Assembly (NCBI GenBank): GCA_021464245.1
Contig: JADCRB010000007.1
Location: 1,984,532-2,048,531 of the forward strand
Length of the DNA stretch: 64,000 bases
Direction of reading: 5' to 3'
From: Carallia brachiata
Taxonomy: Eukaryota; Streptophyta; Magnoliopsida; Malpighiales; Rhizophoraceae
The notes below the pieces were generated by a model that did no database searches, was not told the DNA's origin, and worked only from the letters and a program-made list of their open reading frames with translations. Positions within the stretch are counted from its first letter, which is position 1. Each line of letters starts with the position of its first letter. Shown piece after piece: positions 33,701 to 47,015 of this stretch. The position numbers were made by a program, and so were the translations under genes.

Positions 33701-35650
33701 CTGCATTTCCCATCTTCTGCAAGGTAAAATTGGATTCAACTGAATCAGATTCAAGCTAAAAATGTCGGGAAGTCTATCAAAATATCAAGTCAATTTGAGA
33801 AATAGAGTCGAATGCATCTGAGCTGAACATGTAATTACCACTTCCAAATCCTTTGCTGTAGATTTAGGATTCGATGATAAATTAACAAAGCCATCCTGCT
33901 CTGGAGACATCATCATAGAAGGAGGAGCCTGCTGGAAAGGCAGTACTTTTTGAGAATTTTTTACAGCAAAGCGATATACCAAATGGAGATCAACCAGAAC
34001 AAAACAATAAAGATTCTCACCATCAGATCTACTTTTATATTCTTCTCTCGTGGCGACTCTAATACATTTGCATTACTGAGAATGAAAACCAGAAAGAATG
34101 GGAAGGAAAAGATCAGACGTCTCTAAAAGGACCAGTGACAAAAGAAAAGAGAGAAAAAAGAAAATTTTCTTTGATGCTCACACTTTTGTCGAAACGGAAT
34201 CCTGGAAATAGGCATCAAACTTAGTGCAAGGGGAATCTTCCACTTTTGACGCACTGGATTTGTTCGGATTTGTTCGTAACTTTGGATTTATCCATCTCCA
34301 GTTTTGAGTCCTCCTGCCACTCCGGCGACCGGGATGCAATTTTACATATATCCATCTCAGGGGAAACCTCACAGACTTGCTTAATTAAGCCTGTCGTTCT
34401 CTCCAACTCAGGTGATGGAAAAACCATTTCTGCAGGTCGTCCTATTTGATCTTGTGTTGAATCAACCCCCAAATTTTGCTTCTTTAATACTGTAAAAGGT
34501 CATTTCACGAAACAGAAAATTAAGTCATTATCATGAACTCAAATTAAAAGGCCAAAAAAACAAAAACAAAATCTTCAGATTCAGGACAAGAGGCAAAAAT
34601 ATACCCACCCACACCAAGCAAGGGATCAGATTCAACGCTATTAACTTGGGCCAAAACCGAGATCTGAGCAGAATTCAAAGCGGGCGATGACTTAGAATCC
34701 CAGGCGGTGGCATCAATTTTATCATCGGATTCAATATTCTCTGCAACATTCTCAGTGTTCTCGTCCTTCTTGGATCCCCGCGTTAGCTTTTTCAACCCGT
34801 ACAAGACCTCTGCAATCTCAAACTCTATATCCTCGTGAACGGAGCAAAGAGATTGGGTCTTGGGTCCACTGGATTTCTGCAAAGAGTAGCACAAGCACCA
34901 AATCTCAAATTCCTCCAAAAAAAACATGAAATGCAAGGCAGGAGAAACCCTGAACCTAAAGAAAACTGACCGCTTTCTTTCTAGCTGAAGCATTTAAAAG
35001 TCGGCGGTGGTTCCGGTCTTCCCCGAACCCAGCATTACTCGAAACCCAGCTCTCATGCGGCCTTTGCACAGAAGCTGCGGGAGAGACTTACAAATGAGAA
35101 CCTCTTCAATGTAAAGGCCAATAAAAAAGTTGTCATCCACAAAATTGCGTATACCTGAGCGAGCCTTTCTGGGTACAGAGACACTAATCATTTCATGTGC
35201 CACTTTGAGAGCCATGACGACTTGCCGTTTTGCAAATCTGTGCGGCGGGAGGCCGTTGCTGTTTTTTCGCTGTTGTTCTACATCACTGACGCTCTCTTCA
35301 GCGGGTTCATCTCCTTCTTCTCTGATAAAAGCCACTTCAGCCTGCTTATTTCCTCTCCTTCTGCGCCTTTTCTTCTTCAACGGTTCTCCACCTCTCCTCT
35401 CCCTCCTCCTACCCCCTCGATCTCTGTTTCCGAGTCCATCATCTTCTGCAAAAAAGTTTCCAAACAGATAAAAAAAAATGGTAAGAAATCCGCCAAATAG
35501 TTGCGTAAAGACCAGAAACAGAGATTGATGTTTTTTACCAAGGGAATCTCGAAGAGAAGAACTTCTCTTTCGGCGTCTCAACAATCCATTAGAGGCCGCC
35601 GCCGCAAGGCTCTCAACGGTGGATCTTCGACCGTCTTTGCTCCTATCCAT
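30786..35650 (-). pseudogene. TIME FOR COFFEE-like gene, three frame-breaking indels
   Basis: TIC is a plant nuclear regulator of the circadian clock and jasmonate output; TIC-LIKE is its paralogue. I place twelve exons with GT-AG introns: 35,650-35,539, 35,445-35,155, 35,074-34,971, 34,876-34,615, 34,489-34,182, 34,075-34,021, 33,931-33,839, 33,716-33,494, 33,377-33,341, 33,229-33,163, 33,087-32,699 and 32,530-30,786. Family landmarks are SNGLLRRRKRSSSLRDS, EIAEVLYGLKK, APPSMMMSPEQDG, SQSRPKRCATHHYIACNI, HGPTFIFSLGQQ and the end GRTVPSIL. Three indels break the frame. A 10-bp tandem duplication in exon 5 (34,256-34,275) leads to a stop at 34,221. Single-base losses are inferred near 32,812 (exon 11) and 32,190 (exon 12). 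Apart from these the frame would span about 1,225 residues, shorter than Arabidopsis TIC. Alternatives are sequencing error, or use of a different donor (ATCCA|GTGCGT) in exon 5. Confidence 0.8.
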
Positions 35651-36140
35651 CAAACTTCTAGCCTTTGTATCTTAACTTCACTCATCAATGTCTCTGTCTA
35701 TAATACCTCAGAAATCAGAAATTCCAACTACTTCCGGCGAGCTGGCCGAGCACCGGGCAAACTCGCGACCTCAATTTCCGGCGAAGATGGAACTTCAGAG
35801 TCTCAGATTTCTTGCAGAAACATCCAGAAAACACCGAACCAGTTACAATGAATTGACTCTCTCTCTTCTCTCTCGTGCTGTGCTCTCTCTTTCCGTCTTC
35901 CCATTTGTGTTCTCTTTACTCACGCGAAACCTGCTCTAATGTCAACACTGGACGGCTCAGATCGAGGGTTCAAAATCCTAGGCTTGGTCTTTGCCTTTGG
36001 ATTGACGCCTAATCGGACGGGTTGTTTTTTCTGGGGCGGTACCGACGTGGAAGATATGTCCTTGTCGGACGGAATAAATAATTTTGAGTGGTTCTGGACT
36101 CGCAATGAAAATTCTGCGTATGATAATGTCAAGCTAATCA
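35651..36140 (-). promoter_or_regulatory. upstream region of the TIC-like gene
   Basis: GC-richer than the following kilobases. CT-rich sequence (about 35,855-35,890) lies in the probable leader. No TATA box is evident near the start codon. Function inferred from position only. Confidence 0.3.
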
Positions 36141-39100
36141 CGATAAATGATTCTTTCTTTCAGTTCAACTACTTACTTTCTATTGGTTTAGACCTGGCAG
36201 TGGTATGCAGGAACATCCAATAAAAATGAGTAGTTGCATATAGAATTCGATCGGTTACACATAGAATATGACTAGTTGTACTTGGGTGGCAATTCAAACA
36301 TATTTTCTTCTGAAAACTTAACAGTACTTTTTTTCAATAAAAATTCATAGCTTCTGCATGATAAATTTCCACGTGTCACTCTATTACACATTTTATCTTC
36401 CGTGTTTAGTATTATCAGCGCTCACAATCGGGTCCAATTACATAAATGCCCCAAAAATGAAATGAAAGCGACGATATTATAACCGACCGCATTGTTACTG
36501 CAATATAAATTTTAATTATTGCGATAAAAATAATTTTTTATTATTATTTCACCGTACACCGTAAGAATTAATTTTTTTTGTTACAATAATAATATAATTA
36601 ATTTCAATTCGTCAGTTCATATCGCATCATTTTTGCACGTTTTGTTTATCCTTCCCCCCGCTCATAATCAGCCTGAACGGCTTTCAGTCACACGCGCCGA
36701 AAGAAATTAATTCCAGTAAACAGTGCACTTGTCAATCAACTATTCGTCCAACACGAGACGCAAATATCTGCTCAAAGCCGGGTCTTGAGAGTCTCCAAGC
36801 AGCCGGTCAAATCCGGTAATTAATAATGCTGCAGGCGGGCCCCATTTTTGGAATCCAGATGGAAAACCTCGTCTTGTTGCGGGACCCATCATGTCAACTG
36901 ACGGTCCTAGATTGTTTGTTACAGTGAAAGAGAACTGTCTTGCCGTGGGATGGGAATCCTACGTGGATATTATAAATCTTTTATTTTGACGAACAGTCAC
37001 AAAAAGTGCATATGACCTGGCGTCGGCTTCCGAACGATGGCAATGTCTCCGCCGTTAGAACGACTGGATCCGACGGTGCTCCATTCTTTAATGGTGGGGA
37101 TAGGTGAGTCGCCTTCACGGGAGTTGTGTGTGAAAATTGATGGGGCCCCAGCAGTTTGTTCAGCCATCGCACTGGGTCCACACCCTGTTGCCACTTTGCT
37201 GACTTGGCTGTTATGGGGGCATCACCCATTCACCCGCTCTGTCCCATCCATCAACTTGTCACCCCATCGCCATAATGATTTGTTTGGACTTTCAACTGAA
37301 AAATTGTGATAAGAAAAAGTTGTAAGAAAATAACAAAAACAAGATTTTGTATTGAATTATAAAAAAATAATAAAAAAAAAAGTATGCAATTGAAAATATA
37401 AAATGCCCCTAAGCATAATTATTTAGTAAGTTAAAAATAATAAAAGATAAAAAATTAATAAGAAATAAATTAAAGTTATTTGATTTCATGTGTTGTAAAT
37501 TTTTGTTTTTTTACTTTATTATTACTCTATTCTAAGTCTTTAGTATGTATGGCAGCCAATTATGGACTTTTTTTCTCACATTTATTCAATAGATGCCGAA
37601 CAAAAAAAAAATATGTTAAAAAATAAAATGTTTCGTTTGCATTCCTTTCTCATGCTTTTTACCAACCATCGCATAACCTCTGTCATAAATTGTATGGATT
37701 ACCATTTACTCTTATTAATTTTCATTTTAACTTTTTTAATTAATTCTAATTAAAATTAAAATTTTATATCTTTAATTTTTAAAAACCAACTAATACCAAT
37801 TGAACTACATTATTTTAAAAAAAAAAGAGAGGGAATCATACCAATCTAACATATATGGATATAATAAAAAAATATTTTAAAAGTTAATTTTAACTTATAA
37901 ATTTGATAATTATTATATGTACGATAAAATTTTTTTATATAAAAAAATAACATATATGCACATGGATGATCTCCCAATAGTGCTGCATGTAATAAAAAAT
38001 TCTACTTCTATTCTGTCGCAAAGGAAACCTTGTACGATTTGTGTTCGGCGAGTGTTTAAATAGTTTAATTACCTGTTTCTTTTACAAAAGAAAGGGAAAG
38101 AATAATTAAAAAATATAATCATTATTTTATTATTAATTACTTATTTATTTATATATATATATATATATAATCATTATTTTACCTTTTTTTCCAAAATTTT
38201 TTTATATTTTCTTTTTCTATTTATTCAAATAATTTATTTTTCTTACCACTTTTTCTTTCACAAATTACCATTCAATTTTCTTTCTCTACACTTTTTTTTC
38301 ACAATTTTTTTTATTTATCTACATAATTTATTTTTCTCATCACTTTTTTTCTAACAAATTACTATTTATTTTCTTTCTCTATTATTTTTTTCTCACAACT
38401 TTTTTTATTTATCTAAACAATTTTTTTTTCTTTATTTTTTTTATTCTTTTCTTTTCCATACTTTTCTTCTCAATCCAAACACACTGTTAATCTACAACAA
38501 CGAACAATTAGTTTTGTAGTGTTACGGACTGCTGAAGGGGGCCCTGCCTGTGGAGACATTGGTACAGGAACGATTCAAATTTAAAGCAAGCATTCATTAT
38601 TTTATAGACAAAAGAGCATGGTTATTGATATGATTTCAATCCCCATAGCAAATCAACATATTTTTATATTAAAAACTCAATTTCGAATTTTTGGACTCTA
38701 CCCTTTCTTGATAAAATGTTAGGTATTTACTTTTATAATGTAAAGATTGTGATGCAAATTTTAGATTCGATAAATATTATAATCTCTAATAAAGAGAACT
38801 TCTCTCAGCCTTACGAGAACTCGGATAGTGAGTATACTCTATGAAAGTAATAAAATGAGGTGTTCAAATAAAATTATTTCGTCTTCAATTTGTATATGCG
38901 ATAACTAATATATTTGTGACATATATTTTTTTCTTTGTTAAAAAAACTTTCATATCGTGAAGATATAGAATAAATTACATGAAAAAATTTATAAACAAGC
39001 AAAATTTTCACGAAAAAAGGACACGTGGTTTGGTCTTTAACGAACGGAGAACACATGAATTATAATTTTTTTTCATTGAATCATGTATCTCAAATCATGT

Positions 39101-41908
39101 ATGACTTCCCATATTTATAGTAGACAGTGTCTCAGTTAAAAAAAAAAAAAAAAAGTAGACAGTGTCTTTTATATGACACAATTATTTGCATTAAGATTAA
39201 CTGATTGTAAAATTTTGTATTCACATTGATGGATGACTATAATTCAATTTTGATTACAATTAATTTTTTTTACAATTATAAGATTCTTTACTCAAATAAG
39301 AACGGTGAAAGGACGGTGAAAGGAATCCTCTTTTCTTCCATCAACGTCCCACTTGCCACGGAAGAAAATATAATATATACAATGCGCTAGCTAGTAAACA
39401 AATTCAAGGGAATCCTTATCACATTTAAATAGTGGTTTATGGGCACAATCACCCCACATGAGATTGTTTTTTCTCGTATGGACTATAGATAGACCCACTT
39501 TAATCAAATAACCTCGTCGCTATTGACTTCAGTTTAATCTGCTATGTTTAACGAACACACACACACACACACTACATATATATATATATGAAAGTGGGTT
39601 AAGGCAACCTCATCCCATGCCACTTTATTAATGTATCAAAAATTGTTCTCAATTTAATAAAAAATTTAATGTAGATCCAAGTTGGTTCGATAGACAAATG
39701 ATTGCAACCATATCTGTGTCGACGAGTTTGTCAATACACTGTTAGCTTGCTAGAAATTTGAAGGGGCACTAATCGAAGGCGTCTCAAAGTTACTGGGTTC
39801 TTGTCTTGTTTCTTGAGGTGGAAATCACCATAGCCACGTAACCGGCGCATGTTGTTATAGAATATTCAGGTTGTTTCTTTTTTTACTTTTATATATTCAT
39901 TCATGTCAGTTTCTTAGACTAAGAAGTTGCATCGGGATGTGATGATGAGGCATTTTTATTGTTTGCGGGAGCCGTATAATCCTTGAAGAATCTCGACTAT
40001 GCTTTTGTCGGGTTTAGTACTGTTATTTCCCCCTTAGTTCCTGGTAAGTTCTAACAAAAGCTTTTTTTCATACTGTGCCGTTTCAAGGTGAGGAAATTTC
40101 TCATGTGCCAACAAAAAATTTGGGGCCCATAGCCACATAGCTTGTAAATAGCCCCACCTAGACGCCTAGATGAGAAACTTTTGGCGGGTCCTGGTCCTCG
40201 GAGTTGAATAGGCCGGGGATCGTGAGAATCCGATTTGAAAACGATAGTTGTTGAACCGGCAGACTAGGCTGCTTGCTGGTCCAGCAGTCTACCACGCTTT
40301 TAACTTGTTCTCCGCCAATGGCGGCCCAGCACAGATTCTCGCTTGATGCCTCCAACCTCCAGATACCCCAAATCTACCGCTCACACTCTCTTTCTCTTTA
40401 TTGTTGGATTACCAACTCCGATATAGTGTCGTTTGCCGGAGGGCAGCCACCCTCACCCTCTCCTCCGCCTTTCTCCTTTGGGCTTAGACTATATACATCT
40501 ATATATATACCTGATGCCGAAAAATAATCCGGAACCCATAAAATGGATGGTCTAGGTCGTGAACACTCAACAATTTCAACGAAAATTTTGGGAGGTGAAC
40601 AACCAATTCCAATCTAGTTGGTAGCCGTTTTCCTTTTACAATGTGGAAAGAATATAAAAAAAAAAAAAAAAAAAAAAAGACCACATCGCAGCCGTTTCAG
40701 CAGTGTCTGAACTTTGCCCCACATTGTTCACATCATACGACTTAAAATCGCCAGACAGCAACTAGAAGTCAGTCTGAAGGTATTGACAACGCTCAGCCTT
40801 GTTAGTTCATAAAGAACGGAGTTTACAACTACTAGATACAACATAGTGGCCATCAAACATAAAGCTTGAAGTGAGAAAGCGGGTCCTAGACCTCACTCAT
40901 ATGACTGGACCGAAAAAAGAGAGAGAGAGAGAGAGAGAGAAAGGAGCTTATCATAATCTACCTTTAAATTTACGCAAAGGCAGGTTATCATGCATCTACC
41001 AAGTACCAACAGCGCATCATCTGGTCATATTATCTCAAATAGCTAAGTTGACCAAAAAGGGCAGAACACCATTTTATAAGTTCTGTGAATATGAATTTAA
41101 AGAGAACCACACATCAAAAGTCAACGATTGAGGTAGGAAAGTCCACACCAAGCCTCCATCTATGACAAATAGTACTAGGAAAGTGAAGCCTAACTTCCTT
41201 GTCTACTTAGTCCAAAGGTTGGCATTGTTTTGGAAGAAATCAACTATGAAGCTGGATTTGATGTCTTTTCAAAATATAAGGGCTTGTCGCATTATGCAGA
41301 ATGACCACCTATGAAACAAATCTCAAGCCCACTTCTTGACCTCCCCCTTACAACCTTTTAACGAAAAGACAACCAGTCAGTGGTTTTACCATCTTAAGAC
41401 TGATCCTCAAGACAATTTAAAATTTGCAGCCGGCGAGAGACTTTCACAGGAGTATGTTTTGCATAAATGTATTGCAGAAGCTTCCAATGGTCTACTGCTG
41501 CAAAGCATGATTACGATGATAGCTTTCATAAGTTATCTCATCTACAAATTACATCTTATTCGCAATGCAGAAAAGTTATCATTGCAAACAACAGACAACA
41601 TGGTGTGATCCAGGTAACTAATGTTGGGAGAACGGTGTGGATAACATCTACAAGAGAACACAGAATGTCTAACATTGACGGACTAACATCTTTGGAATCA
41701 ATATTTAAGTAGAGTTTGATGTGCACTATACAAATTACTTACAAAAAAAGCTCATATAGAGTTTCAGTTATCTTCCATTTTGAAACACAAAATCCCTTCA
41801 CATCCTACGAATTTCAACAGCAATGGGATGAGTAAGAAAATTTTGCAACAAATGTACATGAGACGAAGAAGAGAAGCTCACCCAATTATATCTGTATGCA
41901 AAGAGTCA
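36141..41908. other. intergenic region between TIC-like and RRF genes
   Basis: No gene recognised. Contains a (AT)n tract at 38,151-38,169, adjacent (AC)n and (AT)n tracts at 39,555-39,589, a (GA)n tract at 40,919-40,941 and an A-run near 40,657. GC-richer patches at 36,650-37,290 and 40,160-40,460 carry short frames of no known family; they might be remnants or distal control regions. Confidence 0.5.
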
Positions 41909-44900
41909 CTAAACTTTCAGCAACTCCTGCAGGCCAAAGGAGGAAAAGCAAAGGGCTTAAGGTCAGCAACCATCAGAACATGGCAAAACCACATTAAAAT
42001 GCAATTGGAAGCTATCAACAAAGAGTAATGAGCATTAATTGAAATTGAAGAGTCAATTCAGACAGCAATTAAGATGCAGCACCCTTGGATGAGTTTGCAG
42101 GTGCAAAGTGACAAAAAGTAGCATATACAAAAAGTAGCATATAATCCTGGTGTGATTGTGACAATAATCATCCATTTGACAGTATGAAAGTTCCAATGTT
42201 TATGGTTGTACTACAGTATTGCTTCTAGCATTTCTCAAAAATCCCATATTTCAACATTAGCTACTTGCATTTTATCCTTGAACCCCATACTACTACAGCA
42301 TAGCCTTGATTCATTAGGTCAAATTCATCCTCAGCATTTTTCACATTGTCAATTCGTGCCATTTTAACGTGTTAGTTTCACTTTGTCTTCGACAGTAAGC
42401 CACATCTGGTTTGCTTCTGGTCCATCTTGGAAGTCAAACTACCTAGTACACCAGTTTATCTATCCCAAGCATCAAGCCAAAACAAATTTATCGTCAACGA
42501 ATCATGAAATTGGAATGAGCAATGATTATTGGCAGTGGGTGTGCAAACAAGCTTCTACTCCAGTTACAAGATCTTGATCAGGAAGTCTGGCGGTATGCAT
42601 TTTTTCAACTTCTACCCAATGCAAGACATGTGTGGGCACTGATTTAAGTAAACTTCCAATTGAAGACCATCAAATATTTGTTCATTCAATTTCGTCAAAA
42701 TCATGATACCTGCTCTTTTTGTTTGTAGATAGCATCAATCTTCTTCATATACACATCTGTCAGCTTCTACAAGATAAAAACTTGAGCAGTGAGCACTCAC
42801 ACAAAAGCACACAGCTACCTAATGAAAAGCAAAGCTGAAAAGACTGAAGAAAATAATAAAGCAATCAATAACCCAAATAAGTAATATATGGAGAAAAAAA
42901 AGAACGCGATATCATGTATTTCTTGCACATATGAAATTGAAATGCGTCGCTTCGACTGCAAACTATGTCGCTTCACCCAAAAACTGCGAGCTTTATGCAA
43001 TATGCAAATATTCAAGACACCAGTTCAAAGTTTAAATAAAAGCGCGGTGGGTATAAAGTAACATTGGCAGTGGGAACCTCGTTTAAAGAATACTTCAGCG
43101 CAACTGCAGCCTGCTTGAAATGATACTTTTAGGTATTATACTCCACAAACCTTACAAAAACTGAATAGCAATATACAATGCATGAATGGTAACCATTGGT
43201 TATCTTGGGGAAGCAATTTAGTTGTAAGTTCGGTTTCTAACCTTGAACAAATAGTAAATATAACCACAGACACCAAAAGAATCCACAATTAATACCAACT
43301 CCAAATCCCATAGATAACGAACCAAAAAAAGGCTCGGAGGCAAGTTACCTGCAAATCACTTGACAAGTCCTTCACATTGTCTTCAGAAAGCTTTTTCTCC
43401 TGAAGGAGAAAGTTCAATATTGGTTAACAAATGGGTTATCATGAAAAAGTGAATGAATATAAAACCATGCAGGAAGACCACAAGAAAGAGCTTTTTCTCC
43501 CGATGCAAACCTTCTCAAGTTTCTCGTATGCTTTCAGTGCATCTCGCCTGATATTTCTCAAAGCAACCTATAAAATGAGGGTTAACAAAGATGTTAAGAG
43601 GAAAAAATTGATGATTTTAAGCTACTGATCATTATCTATTTAAAATGAATCTACTTAAATGGCTGCTGGAAGACATCACCAGATCACAGCCTTAGTCTTT
43701 TCAACATCTGAAGAAACTGACAAGAACAAGATGCCCATGTTCAAGGCAATTATAAACCCCAGATATAAAAAAAAACTCAATTTTAGGTAATTGAATCAAT
43801 TCCATGGAACCCAATTAGGATAAGTACAACCTCAGCTTCTTAGCCATATAGAGACCATGGAGATGTCAAGATGAACAAATGTTAATATCTCATTAAAAAC
43901 AATTAGAAGGGTTTGACAAACCAATCCCAGTATCTGAAAACAAATAATACCTTCCCTTCTTCAGCCTGTTTGGCCACGACTTTTGACAACTCCTGCAAAT
44001 TAAAAGCAAAATGAAAAAAGTTGCATGAGAAATTGAAGATTACAGGGTCCCAGATGCAAGCCACTCTATGAAAATTGATGAGTAAAATTGCCACTCTGCA
44101 GTCAGCATACAGAAAGGCTGAGGGTACCTAAAAGGCAAATGCAGTATTTCTCCTTAAATTTGACTTTTAATTGGATAACAAAATCACAGATTAACTCTTG
44201 TATATCATCTTATGTAAGAACTATATAGAATCATGCCTGTTAAATGATCCCCCATAATTTTGAAGAGAAATAAAGTTATGTATTGCACATGACACAGCAA
44301 AAGAACCCAGGGAAATGCAACTACCTTCCTTCTTTCGGATGTCAACTGTGGAACGGACAACCGTATCAGTTCTCCATCATTGTTCGGAGTCAAACCAAGA
44401 TCAGAGTTGACAATGGCCTTTTCTATGGCCTTCAAGCTGATGAACAAGATGTATAAACAGGCAAAACAAGACAACAGAAGCACATTTATATCCGTAAATG
44501 ATTTTAACATCTTCTGCAAAATTTGAATCCATTCCATATGGGGTCAAACCAGGTGGCAAGCGGAAACCTTTTCTCTTTTGCATGGTTAAATTGTAAGGAA
44601 ATGAACCAAAATGGTTAGCAATTGGTTTGAAAAACTATTCTACGCCTGTTGAAAACATATATTATAGTATTTATTTTTTTAAGTTCAGGATGCCTTGCAC
44701 TTAGTTTACAGCAGGAATGCCACCTACTAGTTGTCTATCCTTAAAGATATGAAAATCAGCATGTTCTGCTGGTCCTCAGGCATGAATATCTTATTTGGCA
44801 TCTTCAGATTTTTGCAATACCTGGATTTATCATATGGCTGGACCAAAATAGAACTTGCATCAGGAGTACTGATTTGAGCTATGCTCTTCAAGCTGACCGG

Positions 44901-46324
44901 ACTTCCATAATATTCCACCTGCAAAGGAATATATCTATATCTTTTCCAAGAAAAAGCACAAAAGCCTTATAAAAAGTATACTGGTAACAAAAAGCAGTTC
45001 AAGACAAATGGCATAGAAGCCACCTTGTAAAGATAGTAATTGCAGAAATGGCTCCAGTAATATTTTAACTGGATATTGCCATTTGTTCGTGTGGTTGGGA
45101 GAGGGATGCAGTGGATTGTGTAGTGTTTACAAGAGAATTTGTTTCTTCACATCACAAGGAACTGCATCATAAATGCATAATAGTTCCATTATAATTAGAA
45201 GAGAATTGGGCTCAAATGTCTTCACAACGATAACAACATTATCAGATTTGGTAGTTACATGTTAGAATCTCTTTGGGTAGCACCTTTTTCTTAACATTGA
45301 CACACATCTATATCCCCAAGAAAGTGTGAGCAAAAAGCTAGCAAAAATCGTATCATGTTCAAGCAAGCCAATACCCAAAACATCCATCCATAAAAGCGCA
45401 ATATCAAGTGTGGTTACAGAACTACGCAAATAAATTCATACCTCGACCTTATCCAGCATGGCTGGGTTTGCTCTGCCTGTTCTCACAGAATTAAAGTTCG
45501 TTCGAACGGTTTCAATAGTTTTATCCATCCTTGCTTTCTGATAATGACCAACATTGCAAATAGTTAATATATTTCACTGCAAAACTGCAAACAGCCATAA
45601 ACAGAAAGAGAACTTTGCCTAACCATCCACAAAACTAGATCACGCAGAATAAATATCAAAGGCACTTACAGCATCTTTCTCGATAGACGATTTCTCCGCT
45701 TTCAATTTCTTCAATGGTTGCAAATCTCACCACACTTTTCTGGATCGAGACAAACAAAAATACTTGGTCAGATTTTCCGCGCCGTCCATTCACAAACAAA
45801 AATCCACAAGAACCAAATTAACACGAGCAAGGACTTAGAAACAAAGCTTCTTACCTCTTCGTGGCAATTGTTTCACAACAGCAGAATTTGCAAAGCTTGG
45901 TGAAGCACCTCCGGAAACTCGAGTAGTTAGCGGCAGAGCTCCATAAACGCAAGCGCAAGCTGCTGCTGCTGCTGCGCTGCCGCTTTGGAACAGACCCTGA
46001 CGCACTGCGGTCCTCCATGACAAACGAACCTGCTAAAACCCTTGGAATTAAACTACAAACGCTTTTTATTTGCTTTAGGAATGCAATGCCTCATAACAGA
46101 CCAAAAAAAAAAGGGTTATGGCATGCCCTAACATTTTGCTTCACGCCTTCACCACGACACAAAATAACTACAACGCTGCTGTTCAAAAAAGAAAGAAAGA
46201 AAAATAAAAAAGTATTACTCCACGCAGAAAGAGTACCGGAGGAGGAGAGGAGGGCTGTTGGAGGCTTTGGATTGGGTTGGAAGACAGAGCGGAGCGAGGA
46301 TGCTGAAGAGAGCGAAGTTGCCAT
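41909..46324 (-). pseudogene. RRF: plastid ribosome recycling factor, first exons out of frame
   Basis: RRF works with EF-G to split 70S ribosomes after termination, here in the chloroplast. I place eleven exons: 46,324-46,219, 46,029-45,855, 45,739-45,670, 45,537-45,442, 44,918-44,821, 44,436-44,325, 43,992-43,951, 43,567-43,511, 43,399-43,349, 42,766-42,710 and 41,926-41,909. Exons 4-11 are perfectly in frame, with [74 protein letters not shown] and the end ELLKV. Exon 1 (MATSLSSASSLRS...) is a transit peptide. In exon 3, ATIEEIE is followed by one extra A (plus 45,700-45,702). Exons 1 and 2 also end one base beyond the phase the family frame needs. The three surpluses sum to three. No splice choice I tried gives an intact protein. 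The loss of a normally essential gene suggests either a second copy elsewhere or sequence error. Confidence 0.8.
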
Positions 46325-46850
46325 AAAATGGGACTCCTCAACTCCAGACTAAGATGCAGCGATTAACAAACAGAGGTCAGACAGAGGGAGGAGCCGGCTA
46401 CAGCTACACTAGGAAGGAACAGAGCCACTGTTGCGCGTTGCATTGTGTGGATAAGGTCTTTCCCTTCCCTTTTGGCATTTCAGGAGGCACTGTGTGGTTG
46501 CTGGTCTGGAGAATGGCTGGTTCGCCAGACGGGCTATTTATCTAGCTCAGGTTTTGTTGGGCCAAACTTGGACACCCAAAAAGTTGATAGAGGCCATCAA
46601 CCCAATTCCGAATGAACAATGATATATTAGGAAGAGAAATTTGTGTTTGACCAAAAAAAAAAAAAAAAAAAAAAGAAATTTGTGTTATGAATTAGCAAGT
46701 ATTAGTATAAATGGTAGAAGTCCATTATCGTTTAATTAAAAGTTTTAAATTTGAGTCTTAAGAATGCAATCATATTAAATGCTTACTTTGTCTAAATCGA
46801 TTCAGATCAGTCAGCTCAATAAATTAGATACTGAACAATCTCAAATTAAA
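46325..46850 (-). promoter_or_regulatory. upstream region of the RRF gene
   Basis: A GGGCC site-II-like motif (GTTGGGCCAAAC, about 46,557) lies 230 bp before the start codon, in a type of arrangement frequent for nuclear genes of plastid translation proteins. A 22-base A run follows at about 46,653. No TATA box identified. Confidence 0.3.
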
Positions 46851-46854
46851 AAAA

Positions 46855-47015
46855 ATTTGTGTCGTAAAATATTTTAAAATTTAAAATTATTTAAAAAAAT
46901 TATTTTCTTTTTTAACACTATTAAACTAAACAAAGAAAAAAATTGATTCTTTTTATTATTATAAATTTTGAATATTTCGTAAAAAAATTTTATAATATAT
47001 ATCATTATTTATTTT
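46855..47015. repeat. relic of a short MITE
   Basis: Shares with 60,711-60,889 the order GTAAAATATTTTAAAATTTA, AACACTATTAAACTAAAC, GAAAAAAATTGA, TATAAATTTTGAATATTT and ATATATATCATTA. Its left terminus has lost the inverted repeat, so it is older or truncated. Confidence 0.55.

Noticed and set aside
36981..37309. Overlapping frames in a GC-richer patch
   Set aside because: Short, on both strands, no recognisable domain; not enough for a gene.
40158..40527. Overlapping frames on both strands near 40.3 kb
   Set aside because: Neither shows family motifs, and codon patterns are no better than background.
45835..46023. Ala-rich frame in RRF exon 2 taken as a separate small protein
   Set aside because: Its SGG and VVK motifs and its position match the RRF transit region, so it belongs to RRF.
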